Assembly (NCBI RefSeq): GCF_018687555.1
Contig: NZ_CP061296.1
Coordinates: forward strand, 1,379,983-1,443,982
Direction: 5' to 3'
Source of the DNA: Polynucleobacter sp. MWH-P3-07-1
GTDB taxonomy: Bacteria > Pseudomonadota > Gammaproteobacteria > Burkholderiales > Burkholderiaceae
Length of the DNA stretch: 64,000 nucleotides
The translations under genes were made by a program, and so were the position numbers. Numbering within the stretch: the first letter of the stretch is position 1; every line of letters starts with the position of its first letter. Below the pieces are notes generated by a model. It worked only from the letters and a program-made list of their open reading frames with translations. It had not been told where the DNA came from and made no database searches. This document shows positions 9,593 to 18,523 of the stretch, piece by piece.

Positions 9593-10573
9593 TTAATCCA
9601 AACGACCGCAGAGCAAATACTCCATCAAGGCTTTTTGAACATGCAAACGATTTTCTGCTTCTTCCCACACAACGCTTTGGGGACCATCAATCACTTCTGC
9701 TGTCACTTCCTCACCACGATGCGCGGGCAAACAATGCATAAATACGGCATTGGGCTTTGCTACGGACATCAGTTCTTGAGAAACAATCCAGTCTTTGAAT
9801 GCAGTCATACGGGAGGTATTTTCTTCTTCGTAGCCCATACTGGTCCAAACATCTGTTGTCACTAGATCAGCAGCTTTACAGGCTTCTTTAGGATCAGCGC
9901 ATATGGTCAGATGTTTTAAAGCGTTCCCACTAATACGAGACATATCTAACTGATAACCAGCTGGGGCAGAGAAGCGTAATTGGAAATCGAGTTTCTCAGC
10001 AGCCTGCAACCAGGTGTAAGCCATATTATTGGCATCACCCACCCAAGCTACTGTCTTGCCCTGTATGGGGCCACGCGTCTCCACAAAAGTGAAGATATCT
10101 GCCAACACTTGGCATGGATGGTATTCGTTGGTTAAGCCATTGATTACTGGCACACGGGAGTTTGCAGCAAAGCGCTCAATAATCTCCTGACCGAAGGTGC
10201 GAATCATAATAATGTCAGTCATTCGAGAAATGACTTGGGCTGCGTCTTCAACTGGTTCACCACGGCCCAATTGGGTGTCACGGGTATTGAGATAAACCGC
10301 ATGTCCGCCGAGCTGATGAATGCCTGCCTCGAAAGACAGACGGGTTCGAGTAGAGTGCTTCTCAAAGATCATCGCAAGCGTACGATCATGTAATGGATGC
10401 CAAGTCTCGTAGCTTTTGAATTGCGCCTTCAGCCAAGCCGCTCTCAATAAGAGGTAGTCATACTCCTCACGAGTGAGATCAGCAAACTGTAAGTAGTGTT
10501 TGACCTGCCCTGGGACCTGGGGTTTTGCCAGAGAAGTTTTGGTGGAGCTAGCTACTGCATTTTGAGCTTGCAT
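9593..10573 (-). CDS. argF: Ornithine carbamoyltransferase
   Basis: Transfers the carbamoyl group to ornithine, giving citrulline for ArgG. The carbamoyl-phosphate motif STRTR is at residues 74-78, and the ornithine-loop motif HCLP (in FMHCLPAHRGEEV) is near residue 280. At 326 residues it is about 20 longer than typical; the extra length is a low-complexity N-terminus before KHYLQFADLT. No downstream ATG can replace the start. No Shine-Dalgarno sequence is seen, and a TATAAA hexamer lies only two bases before the ATG, so the true start may differ. Confidence 0.95.
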   Translation of the reverse strand: MQAQNAVASSTKTSLAKPQVPGQVKHYLQFADLTREEYDYLLLRAAWLKAQFKSYETWHPLHDRTLAMIFEKHSTRTRLSFEAGIHQLGGHAVYLNTRDTQLGRGEPVEDAAQVISRMTDIIMIRTFGQEIIERFAANSRVPVINGLTNEYHPCQVLADIFTFVETRGPIQGKTVAWVGDANNMAYTWLQAAEKLDFQLRFSAPAGYQLDMSRISGNALKHLTICADPKEACKAADLVTTDVWTSMGYEEENTSRMTAFKDWIVSQELMSVAKPNAVFMHCLPAHRGEEVTAEVIDGPQSVVWEEAENRLHVQKALMEYLLCGRLD

Positions 10574-10662
10574 TTTTTATACCAACATTCATCTACATAA
10601 AAATAATTACTAAAGTCATCTTAAGACCACTTTGCACTGTTAAGCTAGTGATCTGAGCTACT

Positions 10663-11001
10663 TTGATTCTTTACTCTAACGCTGACGCAAACTTGAACCA
10701 CAAAAAGCTTTTTATTCAAGGCATTACAAGCTCAGGCAAGCCCTTTAGGCCCAGCGATTGGGCTGAACGCCTGTGCGGTGTGATGGCATCCTTCAGACCC
10801 CCAGGTGAATCTGGAGACCCTCGCTTTACCTACTCACCCTACGTAACACCTGTCCTGATCGCACAAGTCAAATGCGTTGTAATCGATACTCGATTGGGAG
10901 ACCTCGACCCACGCGCACTCGACTTTGTCGTGAACTTTGCCAAAGACAATGGACTGCCAATTGAAGAGGCTTGTGAGTTCGAACCTCAATCACGCACCTA
11001 G
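10663..11001 (+). CDS. DUF3579 family protein
   Basis: A soluble protein of about 100 residues carrying the core motif FIQGIT..GKPFRPSDWAERLCGVM, a hallmark of DUF3579 proteins common in betaproteobacteria; function is unknown. There is no ATG upstream of the core, so translation must begin at TTG: either 10663 (112 residues) or 10693 (102 residues, beginning just before KLFIQG). Neither has a convincing Shine-Dalgarno sequence, so the 5' end is uncertain. The gene is divergent from argF and convergent with rpsT. Confidence 0.85.
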   Translation: MILYSNADANLNHKKLFIQGITSSGKPFRPSDWAERLCGVMASFRPPGESGDPRFTYSPYVTPVLIAQVKCVVIDTRLGDLDPRALDFVVNFAKDNGLPIEEACEFEPQSRT

Positions 11002-11005
11002 TCTT

Positions 11006-11038
11006 AAAAACAAAAACCCGCTCGGATCAGGAGCGGGC
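11006..11038 (-). terminator. Rho-independent terminator of rpsT
   Basis: Stem CCCGCTC/GAGCGGG with a seven-base loop. On the minus strand it is followed by a T-rich tail (TTTTTGTTTTT), so it terminates rpsT transcription. It lies between the convergent DUF3579 and rpsT genes. Confidence 0.88.
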
Positions 11039-11081
11039 TCGGGCAAGAACACTCCCTTGCCAGCCAGTAAATCTAAAAAAC

Positions 11082-11348
11082 TTACGCTGCCATTGCCTTG
11101 ATAGCTGCAGACAAACGGGACTTCTGACGTGCTGCAGTATTTTTATGAGCAATCTTCTTGTCAGCAATCTTGTCGATAGTAGCTTGGGTTGCTGCGAAAA
11201 CTTTTGCAGCGGTTGCTTTATCACCAGCCTCAATTGCTTTACGTACTGTCTTAATAGAAGTACGCAGCTTAGAACGTAAGCTGGAATTGTGCTCATTCTG
11301 TTTTACTGCCTGCCGTGCGCGTTTACGCGCTTGTGCGGTATTGGCCAT
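11082..11348 (-). CDS. rpsT: 30S ribosomal protein S20
   Basis: Primary 16S rRNA-binding protein of the small subunit. The 88 residues are all helical and highly basic with the standard start [13 protein letters not shown] and the conserved [12 protein letters not shown] segment near the C-terminus. An AAGG Shine-Dalgarno sequence lies 9 bases upstream of the ATG. It is monocistronic, back to back with murJ, as in many betaproteobacteria. Confidence 0.97.
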   Translation of the reverse strand: MANTAQARKRARQAVKQNEHNSSLRSKLRTSIKTVRKAIEAGDKATAAKVFAATQATIDKIADKKIAHKNTAARQKSRLSAAIKAMAA

Positions 11349-11498
11349 CTCTTTAAACCTTGCCTAAAAAATTACAAACTACGATTCGTTAAAAAATTCT
11401 TTTGGACTGCCACCGTCTGACTTCCTTGAAGGAAGGAGCCCACCAAAACCCAAGATTTTACCCGAAAGGCTCAAAAAAGCCCAGTTGCTTGATAAATA

Positions 11499-11511
11499 GG
11501 GGAAAATCCCC
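11499..11511 (+). promoter_or_regulatory. Hairpin covering the ribosome-binding region of murJ
   Basis: GGGGA (11499-11503) pairs with TCCCC (11507-11511), and the murJ ATG begins at 11514. The G-run is the only Shine-Dalgarno-like sequence, so the hairpin would hide it if the mRNA starts upstream. The 11349-11498 region otherwise shows only a short CTTCC/GGAAG inverted repeat. Confidence 0.35.
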
Positions 11512-11513
11512 CC

Positions 11514-13067
11514 ATGAACCTGCTTTCTGCTGCCGCCAAAGTCAGTTCCCTGACCATGATTTCCCGTATTACGGGACTCCTTAGAGAAACGCTGATTGCC
11601 CGTAGCTTTGGGGCTTCAGAGTGGACAGACGCCTTTAATGTGGCCTTCCGACTCCCTAATTTGCTGCGGCGCCTCTTTGCCGAGGGAGCCTTTTCCCAAG
11701 CATTTGTGCCGATTTTGGGGGAGGTCTCCAGCCAGGGGGGCGTTAAGCAATCCCAAATCCTGATCAATGCGGTGGCAACCCTCTTGTTTTGGGCCCTACT
11801 CCTAACGGTCATTTTGGGCGTTTTGGCTGCCCCAGTTCTCATTATGGTGATTGCAACGGGTTTTGATGGTGGTCCTGCCTATGAGGCAAGCGTCGTCATG
11901 ACCCGCATCATGTTTCCCTATATCGGCTTGATATCGATGGTCTCACTCTCAGCGGGGATCCTCAACACCTTCCAGCGCTTCGCTATTCCGGCTTTTACTC
12001 CTGTTCTTCTCAATCTTTCTCTGATCGCTGGGGCGATTTTTCTCTCGCCGCTTCTGGCGCAACCCATTTATGGCCTCGCTTGCGGCGTTCTGTTGGGCGG
12101 TGTTCTGCAATTAGCAATTCAGATTCCAGCCCTATCTCGCTTGGGGCTCTTACCTCGCATCGCGCTCTTGCCCGGCGCAATTGTCAGTGCAGTTCGCAAT
12201 CCCGAGGCTCGCCGAGTCCTCCGCCTGATGGGTCCTGCAGTCTTTGCGGTATCGGTAGCGCAAATCTCGCTCATTATCAATACCAATATCGCCTCTCGTT
12301 TGCCAGCTGGAAGTGTTTCCTGGTTGTCCTATGCAGATCGACTGATGGAGTTTCCCACGGCATTGCTGGGTGTTGCTCTCGGTACCGTTTTACTTCCCAG
12401 CCTCAGCAAAGCAAATGCGCAAAACGATTTAGAGCACGCTGGAGAATTGCTAATCTGGGGGCTGCAATTGACTTTCCTGTTGGCAGCGCCCTGCGCCATT
12501 GCCCTCTTTTTGTTTGGACAACCGATTGCGGCAGCGCTTTATCACTACGGCAAATTTAACGCGGTTGATGTGGTCATGACCCAGCATGCGCTGTCAGCTT
12601 ACGGTGTTGGCCTCATCGGCCTCATCCTGGTCAAAATTTTGGCTCCTGGTTTTTATTCTCGCCAAGATATCCGCACACCCGTCAAGATTGGTCTGATCGT
12701 CTTGGTCTGCACTCAGCTAGCCAATCTTATTTTTGTTCCTTGGCTCGGTCATGCTGGCTTGGCACTTTCAGTGGGAGTGGGCGCTTGCCTCAACGCTAGC
12801 CTTTTATGGATAGGCCTGAGTAAGCGTGGCGCTTTACCATCTCATCCTTGGGGGAAATACTTGGCCCAATTATTTTTTGCGCTCATCCCCTTCTCCCTGC
12901 TGCTGTATTACGCAGCTGGAGCCCATGACTGGATTGAGCTACGCTCGGCGCCCTGGACCCGTATTGGCTTATTAGCAGGCTGGTTAATCGCCGCCGGCGC
13001 CGTTTACTTTGCCGCCCTGGCTTTAGTCGGAATTCGCTGGCAAAAATTTCTACGTCATGCAAAATAG
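11514..13067 (+). CDS. murJ: Lipid II flippase MurJ (MviN)
   Basis: Integral membrane flippase that moves lipid II to the periplasmic face for peptidoglycan synthesis. The 517-residue product is strongly hydrophobic with about 14 membrane helices. The N-terminus shows the family pattern SLTMISRITGLLRETLIAR and the basic RLPNLLRRLFAEGAFSQAF segment important in the central cavity. It is divergent from rpsT and lies 5 bases before the SirB1-like gene, probably in one transcript. Confidence 0.97.
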   Translation: MNLLSAAAKVSSLTMISRITGLLRETLIARSFGASEWTDAFNVAFRLPNLLRRLFAEGAFSQAFVPILGEVSSQGGVKQSQILINAVATLLFWALLLTVILGVLAAPVLIMVIATGFDGGPAYEASVVMTRIMFPYIGLISMVSLSAGILNTFQRFAIPAFTPVLLNLSLIAGAIFLSPLLAQPIYGLACGVLLGGVLQLAIQIPALSRLGLLPRIALLPGAIVSAVRNPEARRVLRLMGPAVFAVSVAQISLIINTNIASRLPAGSVSWLSYADRLMEFPTALLGVALGTVLLPSLSKANAQNDLEHAGELLIWGLQLTFLLAAPCAIALFLFGQPIAAALYHYGKFNAVDVVMTQHALSAYGVGLIGLILVKILAPGFYSRQDIRTPVKIGLIVLVCTQLANLIFVPWLGHAGLALSVGVGACLNASLLWIGLSKRGALPSHPWGKYLAQLFFALIPFSLLLYYAAGAHDWIELRSAPWTRIGLLAGWLIAAGAVYFAALALVGIRWQKFLRHAK

Positions 13068-13072
13068 GAGTT

Positions 13073-13915
13073 ATGCCAACTCAACAACTCGACTACTTCG
13101 CCTCCTTAGTTGCTGAGGACGAACACCTCCCCTTAACTGAAGCGGCCATCGCGATTGCCCAGCACGCCTACCCCGACCTGGATGTGCAAGGAGTACTTGA
13201 TCATATTGATCAAATGGCAGAGAAACTCAAGACGCGTATTACGCCGGAAACTTCTGCGATTCAGCGTCTGCAGATTCTGAAACATTATTTTTATACCGAA
13301 CTCGGTTTTGGTCCCAACCCAAACGATTTCTACGCGCCTGAAAATTCATATCTGCATCAGATTATTGATAACCGTCGTGGCATCCCCATTTCGCTTGCCA
13401 TTCTGATGATGGAGTTAGGCAATCAAATTGGCTTGAAGATCCGCGGGGTTTCTTTTCCGAATCACTTCATGATGCGCATCTCTTTACAGCAAGGCGAGAT
13501 CATCATGGATCCGCTTACTGGCGCCTCTCTCTCGAAAAATGAATTGCAAGAGATGCTTGACCCATACCTAGATGCCAAGGGTTACCGCGGTGAACTGAGC
13601 TTACCCTTGAATATCTTTTTGCGTGCCTCAAGCCCCAGAGAAATTCTGTCGCGCTTTTTGAGAAACCTGAAAATGATCTACTCCGAACATGAGCGCTGGG
13701 AACGCCTCCTCGGTGTTCAAGAGCGTCTAGTGATTTTGCTACCCGATTCATTGGAAGAAATTCGGGATCGCGGACTCATCTTTGCCCAACTGGAGTATTT
13801 GCGTCCAGCCTTAGCCGATATGCAGCGGTATTTGCGCGAATCACCCGAGGCAGAAGATGCGACTGAAATTCGGGATCACATTGCCACTCTCGAGGGCCAA
13901 ACCAAGCTGCATTAA
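13073..13915 (+). CDS. SirB1-family protein (transglutaminase-like fold plus TPR-like C-terminus)
   Basis: A 280-residue soluble protein matching the SirB1/transglutaminase-like family: NDFYAPENSYL, then IIDNRRGIPISLAIL, FPNHFMMR and IMDPLTG. The C-terminal third is helical and TPR-like. Histidine and aspartate of the fold are present (NH in FPNHF, D in IMDP), but the protein has no cysteine at all, so it cannot be a cysteine-dependent transglutaminase or protease. Function is unknown. An AGGAG Shine-Dalgarno sequence overlaps the murJ stop region, and the DedA gene converges 6 bases after the stop. Confidence 0.87.
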   Translation: MPTQQLDYFASLVAEDEHLPLTEAAIAIAQHAYPDLDVQGVLDHIDQMAEKLKTRITPETSAIQRLQILKHYFYTELGFGPNPNDFYAPENSYLHQIIDNRRGIPISLAILMMELGNQIGLKIRGVSFPNHFMMRISLQQGEIIMDPLTGASLSKNELQEMLDPYLDAKGYRGELSLPLNIFLRASSPREILSRFLRNLKMIYSEHERWERLLGVQERLVILLPDSLEEIRDRGLIFAQLEYLRPALADMQRYLRESPEAEDATEIRDHIATLEGQTKLH

Positions 13916-13921
13916 AGCAAC

Positions 13922-14578
13922 TTAGGATTTGGACTTAAAGATTTTATAGAGACCAGCCAGAATTACTGGCAGCGCAGCAGCACCAACCCCAATTAAAACG
14001 ATGATGTTGAGGTTCTGACGAATCACGGGAATGTTTCCAAAAAAATATCCTGCCACTACCAAGATAACTACCCACAATAGCGCACCTGTGATATTGAACA
14101 ATTGAAAGCGGGCGAAGTTCATTTCCGAGACGCCGGCAATGAATGGTGCAAAGGTCCGAATAATTGGCAAGAATCTGGCTAATACAATCGTCTTACCGCC
14201 ATGCTTTTCATAGAAGCCGTGCGTCTTACGCAAAGCTTTTTGATCGATCCAACGCGATTGACTACTAAAGACCCGATGGCCAATCCAGCGCCCAATGAAA
14301 TAGTTCACGGTATTGCCCAATACTGCAGCCAATACCAAGCCAATCGACAGCGTACCCATATTGAAATGCTCTGTCGCACAATAGGCGCCGGCAATAAAGA
14401 GTAAAGAGTCGCCTGGTAGAAAGGGGGCAACTACTAAGCCCGTTTCTGCAAAAACGATAGCAAACAAAAAGCCATAAGCCCAGTAACCATATTGCGCAAT
14501 GACTAAATCTAAGTGGCGATCAATGTGTAAAAACAGGTCGCCCAATTGCATTAAGGTATCAATCAATCTTTGCTCCAA
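13922..14578 (-). CDS. DedA family membrane protein
   Basis: An integral inner-membrane protein of 218 residues in the DedA/SNARE-associated family, whose bacterial members act in membrane lipid (undecaprenyl or glycerophospholipid) transport and proton-motive-force homeostasis. Conserved features are FAETGLVVAPFLPGDSLLF with the acidic E, a GRWIG motif, and ARFLPIIRTFAPFIAG with its essential-type arginine. It is convergent with the SirB1-like gene and divergent from miaA. Its substrate is not deducible. Confidence 0.92.
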   Translation of the reverse strand: MEQRLIDTLMQLGDLFLHIDRHLDLVIAQYGYWAYGFLFAIVFAETGLVVAPFLPGDSLLFIAGAYCATEHFNMGTLSIGLVLAAVLGNTVNYFIGRWIGHRVFSSQSRWIDQKALRKTHGFYEKHGGKTIVLARFLPIIRTFAPFIAGVSEMNFARFQLFNITGALLWVVILVVAGYFFGNIPVIRQNLNIIVLIGVGAAALPVILAGLYKIFKSKS

Positions 14579-14629
14579 TCATTTGCTTGGAAGTGATATT
14601 AACAGGCTGTGCGATCAATACATTGACCC

Positions 14630-14635
14630 TATAAT
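14630..14635 (+). promoter_or_regulatory. Consensus -10 hexamer abutting the miaA start (leaderless candidate)
   Basis: A perfect TATAAT ends five bases before the miaA ATG, so transcription would begin at or next to the A of ATG. There is no Shine-Dalgarno sequence and only a poor -35 match. Confidence 0.5.
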
Positions 14636-14640
14636 TTGGT

Positions 14641-15645
14641 ATGCAAACTGAACTTCACATTCAGCCCGAGCATTCACCAGTCTTATGTATTGTTGGTCCG
14701 ACTGGCTCCGGCAAAACCCATCTAGCGATGATGCTAGCGGAACAGGCCCAATCTCGAGGGCAAGCTCTTGAAATCATCAGCATGGATTCTGCCTTGGTCT
14801 ATCGCGGTCTTGATATCGGTAGCGCTAAGCCCACGCTCGCCGAACGAGCTGCAGTACCTCACCATCTGATTGATATTTTGGACCCAACTGAGTCCTATTC
14901 AGCTGCGCGCTTTGCAAACGATGCAAAAAAACTCTGCACTACTATTCGTGAGCGCGGCAACATTCCAATCATTGTTGGCGGCACTATGCTTTATTGGCGG
15001 GCATGGGCCTTTGGTCTCTCGAGCCTGCCTCCGGCCAACCCAGAGATTCGTGCTCGCCTTGATGAAGAAGGAAAACAATTCGGCTGGCCTGCAATGCATC
15101 AAAAACTATCCTTGATTGATCCCATCACAGCCCAACGCCTTGAGCCTAATGATTCACAACGCGTGCAACGTGCATTAGAGGTTTACGAGGCCACCGGTAA
15201 AAGCATGTCTGCATGGTTGGCTGATACGCCGATCGAAGATGGTCGCGAGGGCTCCGACATTCCCTCATGGATCACATTAGTTTCTCTAGAGCCAAGTGAT
15301 CGCGCAAAACTCCACGGCTTACTCGAGAAGCGGTTCGATCAAATGCTCAAGCAGGGGTTTATAGAAGAGGTTGAAGGCTTACGACAAAATCCCGGACTTC
15401 ATGCTGACTTACCAGCGATTCGCTCCGTCGGCTACCGACAGGCATGGGAGTATTTGGAAGGCAAAATAACTTTGGAAGAGATGCGCTACAAGGCCTTAGC
15501 AGCTACCAGACAACTTGGTAAACGTCAGCTTACGTGGCTTAGAGCGATCGCAGGACGCAAAGTGTTTGATTCTTTTAGTCCAATTGAGCTCGCATCCGCT
15601 CTGGACTTCTGCCAAGATATCCTACAAGACCTTAAACAACGATAG
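14641..15645 (+). CDS. miaA: tRNA dimethylallyltransferase
   Basis: Adds a dimethylallyl group to A37 of tRNAs that read UNN codons, the first step toward ms2i6A. The P-loop GPTGSGKT is at residues 19-26, followed by [16 protein letters not shown] and [10 protein letters not shown], all family hallmarks. Length (334) is slightly above average. The last 14 bases overlap the convergent purM 3' end, with no terminator between. Confidence 0.97.
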   Translation: MQTELHIQPEHSPVLCIVGPTGSGKTHLAMMLAEQAQSRGQALEIISMDSALVYRGLDIGSAKPTLAERAAVPHHLIDILDPTESYSAARFANDAKKLCTTIRERGNIPIIVGGTMLYWRAWAFGLSSLPPANPEIRARLDEEGKQFGWPAMHQKLSLIDPITAQRLEPNDSQRVQRALEVYEATGKSMSAWLADTPIEDGREGSDIPSWITLVSLEPSDRAKLHGLLEKRFDQMLKQGFIEEVEGLRQNPGLHADLPAIRSVGYRQAWEYLEGKITLEEMRYKALAATRQLGKRQLTWLRAIAGRKVFDSFSPIELASALDFCQDILQDLKQR

Positions 15646-16684
15646 TTTGTGGGGCACCTGGTGGAAGTTCGCGTACTTCACCCACGACCCACGCTTTGAG
15701 CCCTTGGGTTGCTAATGAAGCAATCGCAGTATCAGCCTGATCAGGGGAAACGATCACCACCATCCCAATGCCGCAGTTAAAGACCCGAACCATTTCTGCG
15801 TCGGCAACGCCGCCCTTCATTTGTAACCAACGAAAGAGTGCGGGCATTTCCCAGCTATCCCGATGCAAGACTGCTTGCGTATTTTCCGGAAGCACGCGAG
15901 GGACGTTATCCACCAAACCACCACCGGTGATATGGGCCATACCTTTAACGTTCAGCTCGCCAATTAACTTCAAGAGAGGCTTGACATAGATTTCGGTTGG
16001 AGCCATTACGACATCGCCGAGAGCCAGACCTCCAAGATCATCGCTTGGCTTTGCGCCGGCCCGCTCAATAATTTTTCGAACCAATGAGTAACCATTAGAG
16101 TGCGCGCCGCTAGAGGCGATCGCAAGCACGACATCGCCAGGGACAATGGTTGAGCCATTAATAATTTTGGATTTCTCAACTGCACCTACCGCAAATCCCG
16201 CAAGATCATATTCACCTGGGGGATACATTCCTGGCATTTCCGCAGTTTCACCACCAATGAGTGCGCAACCTGCTAGCTCACATCCTTTAGCAATGCCACC
16301 CACTACAGTTGCGGCAGTGTCTACTGTCAACTTGCCGCAGGCAAAATAATCCAAGAAAAAGAGGGGTTCAGCGCCCTGGACCAGAATGTCATTGACACTC
16401 ATCGCCACCAAGTCTTGACCGATGGTATCGTGGCGATTCCACTCAAAAGCCAAGCGAAGCTTAGTCCCGACTCCGTCGGTACCAGACACCAAGACAGGCT
16501 CCTGATAGCGCTTAGGCACCTCAAATAAAGCCCCAAAGCCTCCAATTCCAGCCAAAACACCCTCGCGCATGGTTTTTTTGGCTAAGGGTTTAATCCGATC
16601 AACTAAATCATCCCCAGCGTCAATATCGACGCCAGCATCACGATAGGAAAGGCCTTTGAAGGATGGGGAACTAGATGAAGTCAT
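15632..16684 (-). CDS. purM: Phosphoribosylformylglycinamidine cyclo-ligase
   Basis: AIR synthetase, the fifth step of purine synthesis. The 350-residue protein shows the N-terminal [15 protein letters not shown] segment, the [14 protein letters not shown]-site motif, [11 protein letters not shown] and [15 protein letters not shown]. It is a single gene on this strand, divergent from the PerM-like gene by about 70 bases. Confidence 0.97.
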   Translation of the reverse strand: MTSSSSPSFKGLSYRDAGVDIDAGDDLVDRIKPLAKKTMREGVLAGIGGFGALFEVPKRYQEPVLVSGTDGVGTKLRLAFEWNRHDTIGQDLVAMSVNDILVQGAEPLFFLDYFACGKLTVDTAATVVGGIAKGCELAGCALIGGETAEMPGMYPPGEYDLAGFAVGAVEKSKIINGSTIVPGDVVLAIASSGAHSNGYSLVRKIIERAGAKPSDDLGGLALGDVVMAPTEIYVKPLLKLIGELNVKGMAHITGGGLVDNVPRVLPENTQAVLHRDSWEMPALFRWLQMKGGVADAEMVRVFNCGIGMVVIVSPDQADTAIASLATQGLKAWVVGEVRELPPGAPQTIVV

Positions 16685-16756
16685 GTCAGATCTGGAAGAT
16701 TAGTAAAAAACAGCACTTGGTCGTTAGAATCATTGCATTCTAGAGGATCGCACGCG

Positions 16757-17746
16757 ATGGCTGAAATTTTTACTCCTTTTTTAGCAGCATTTATTCTTGC
16801 TTACATTCTGAGACCCGTTTGCACGTGGCTTGGACGGCAGCGCTTGCCTCACCCTCTTGCCGCCTTAATTTCTATGGTGCTGGGCTTAATCGTTCTGTTT
16901 TCCATTCTGGCCCTCTTTGGCGGCCTCCTAAAACAAGAAATCCCCCTCATCCGCTCGCAGGCACCCGACTGGATCCAGAATATCCAAGCCTGGCTTGAGC
17001 CTAAGCTGATTCAGTTCCATATTGAGCTCGATTGGGGCAGTTTAAAAACTTCAGCCACCCAAAAGATCACACAACATCTCAGCGACAACGCCGATAGTTT
17101 GATGAGCACAACGTTTGACACTGTATTAATGTCGGGTAGCTCCTTAGCCACTGCCTTTATTAATTCAGTGCTCATTCTCTTTGTAATGTTTTACTTGCTA
17201 CTCGACTGGAATCATTTTTTTCAGTTTCTCAAAAAGTTAATTCCTGTAAGGGCGCAAGCAACCGTTCAACAACTGGCAATCCAAGCGGATGCTCTCTTAT
17301 CCCAATATCTCAGAGGGATGTTCATTGTTATTTCGATCATGGCCACCTACTATGGCTGCGGTCTCTCTTTGGTCGGGCTCAATGGTGCAATTCCATTAGG
17401 TGTATTTACTGCGCTAATGATTGTCATTCCCTATATTGGCATTGCTTTAGGTTTTAGCTTGGCGGTCATCACAACCTTATTGCAATTCGGTGTCGATATT
17501 CACATGATCGGCGTCCTGGCTGTTTACGGTGGCGGTCAAATGATTGAGGGCTTTTTTCTTACGCCACGCCTAGTGGGAGAGCGGATTGGACTTCACCCAG
17601 TAGCAGTGTTATTTGCCTTGTTATTTTTTGGGCAATTATTTGGTTTCTTCGGCGTATTACTCGCACTACCCATTAGCGCAGTGACATTGGTTCTCGTCAA
17701 ATTTGCTTGGCAACGCTATCAACAGAGCTCTTGGTATCAGAAATAG
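16757..17746 (+). CDS. AI-2E / PerM family transporter, short N-terminus
   Basis: A hydrophobic protein of the AI-2E (PerM/YhhT) exporter family: the N-terminal FTPFLAAFILAYILRP segment, the IPYIGIALGF motif and LHPVAVLFALLFFGQLFGFFGVLLALP near the C-terminus. I choose ATG 16757 (329 residues) because AGAGGA lies 9 bases upstream and a TAGAAT -10-like box sits at 16725-16730; an in-frame TTG at 16733 lies only two bases after that box. The protein lacks the first membrane helix (about 25-35 residues) that precedes the PFLAAF motif in relatives. Substrate unknown. Confidence 0.85.
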   Translation: MAEIFTPFLAAFILAYILRPVCTWLGRQRLPHPLAALISMVLGLIVLFSILALFGGLLKQEIPLIRSQAPDWIQNIQAWLEPKLIQFHIELDWGSLKTSATQKITQHLSDNADSLMSTTFDTVLMSGSSLATAFINSVLILFVMFYLLLDWNHFFQFLKKLIPVRAQATVQQLAIQADALLSQYLRGMFIVISIMATYYGCGLSLVGLNGAIPLGVFTALMIVIPYIGIALGFSLAVITTLLQFGVDIHMIGVLAVYGGGQMIEGFFLTPRLVGERIGLHPVAVLFALLFFGQLFGFFGVLLALPISAVTLVLVKFAWQRYQQSSWYQK

Positions 17747-17755
17747 ACTGCAGTA

Positions 17756-18523
17756 ATGAATAAGACCCCTCTACCAAGACAATTTGCTCTCGATCTCAGC
17801 CACACCCCTCCCGCAAGTCTGAACAATTATTTACCTGGCAAAGACTTGGCTTTGGTGGATGCCCTTCGTAAATGCATTAGTCGCTGGCAAGATCCTGAGC
17901 ATAATCACAATACCAACGCCCTTGATCAACGCTGGATTTATTGGTGGGGGCCACAAGGCTCAGGACGCTCCCATTTATTAAAAGCCATTAGCAATGCCGC
18001 AGCAGACTTAGGGCTAGCGTATTTTTCACTAACCCCCAATGAACCAATTTCCTGGGTCAATCTGGAAGAAAAAATAGTCAGCCTGAGCCAAGATACACGG
18101 CCCTCTGTTATCACCGTAGATGATGTGGATCAACTCGATGATCGTCAGGTTGCCGCCCTATTCAGAATTTTGAATAGTGTTCAAGCGAGCCAAGAAATCT
18201 ATATATTTATGGCCGGTAGTGCTGCCCCTAATCATTTGCATTTACGCGAGGACCTACGCACTCGACTGGGCTGGGGTTTGATCTTTCAGACCCAATTACT
18301 CGATGATGATGAGAAAATACAGGCACTTGAGACTGCAGCACGTGACCGTGGCTTAATGCTTTCTCCCGAAGTCTTGCCTTGGTTATTGAATCGGTTTTAT
18401 CGAGATATGCCAAACTTAATGGCTCTGTTAGATGCTTTAGATGCCTATTCACTGGAAACAAAACGGGCTGTGACACTTCCGCTAGTGCGGGAACTTTTAC
18501 AGTCAGGAAAAAATACTGCATGA
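17756..18523 (+). CDS. hda: DnaA regulatory inactivator Hda
   Basis: AAA+ DnaA paralogue that, bound to the sliding clamp, stimulates ATP hydrolysis by DnaA after initiation. The N-terminus carries QFALDL (residues 9-14), a clamp-binding motif like QLSLPL of E. coli Hda. The P-loop GPQGSGRS (65-72) has arginine in place of the Walker lysine, as E. coli Hda does. Walker B is ITVDDVDQL. There is no C-terminal DnaA DNA-binding domain; 255 residues is slightly longer than E. coli. The stop overlaps the next start (ATGA). Confidence 0.93.
   Translation: MNKTPLPRQFALDLSHTPPASLNNYLPGKDLALVDALRKCISRWQDPEHNHNTNALDQRWIYWWGPQGSGRSHLLKAISNAAADLGLAYFSLTPNEPISWVNLEEKIVSLSQDTRPSVITVDDVDQLDDRQVAALFRILNSVQASQEIYIFMAGSAAPNHLHLREDLRTRLGWGLIFQTQLLDDDEKIQALETAARDRGLMLSPEVLPWLLNRFYRDMPNLMALLDALDAYSLETKRAVTLPLVRELLQSGKNTA

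Noticed and set aside
10574..10660. Possible ARG box upstream of argF
   Set aside because: Only one half-site-like TGAAT is present; the second half does not match the TGAATnnnnATTCA pattern.
16733..16756. TTG start for the PerM-like gene adding eight residues
   Set aside because: It lies two bases after a likely -10 box, while ATG 16757 has a good AGAGGA ribosome-binding site.
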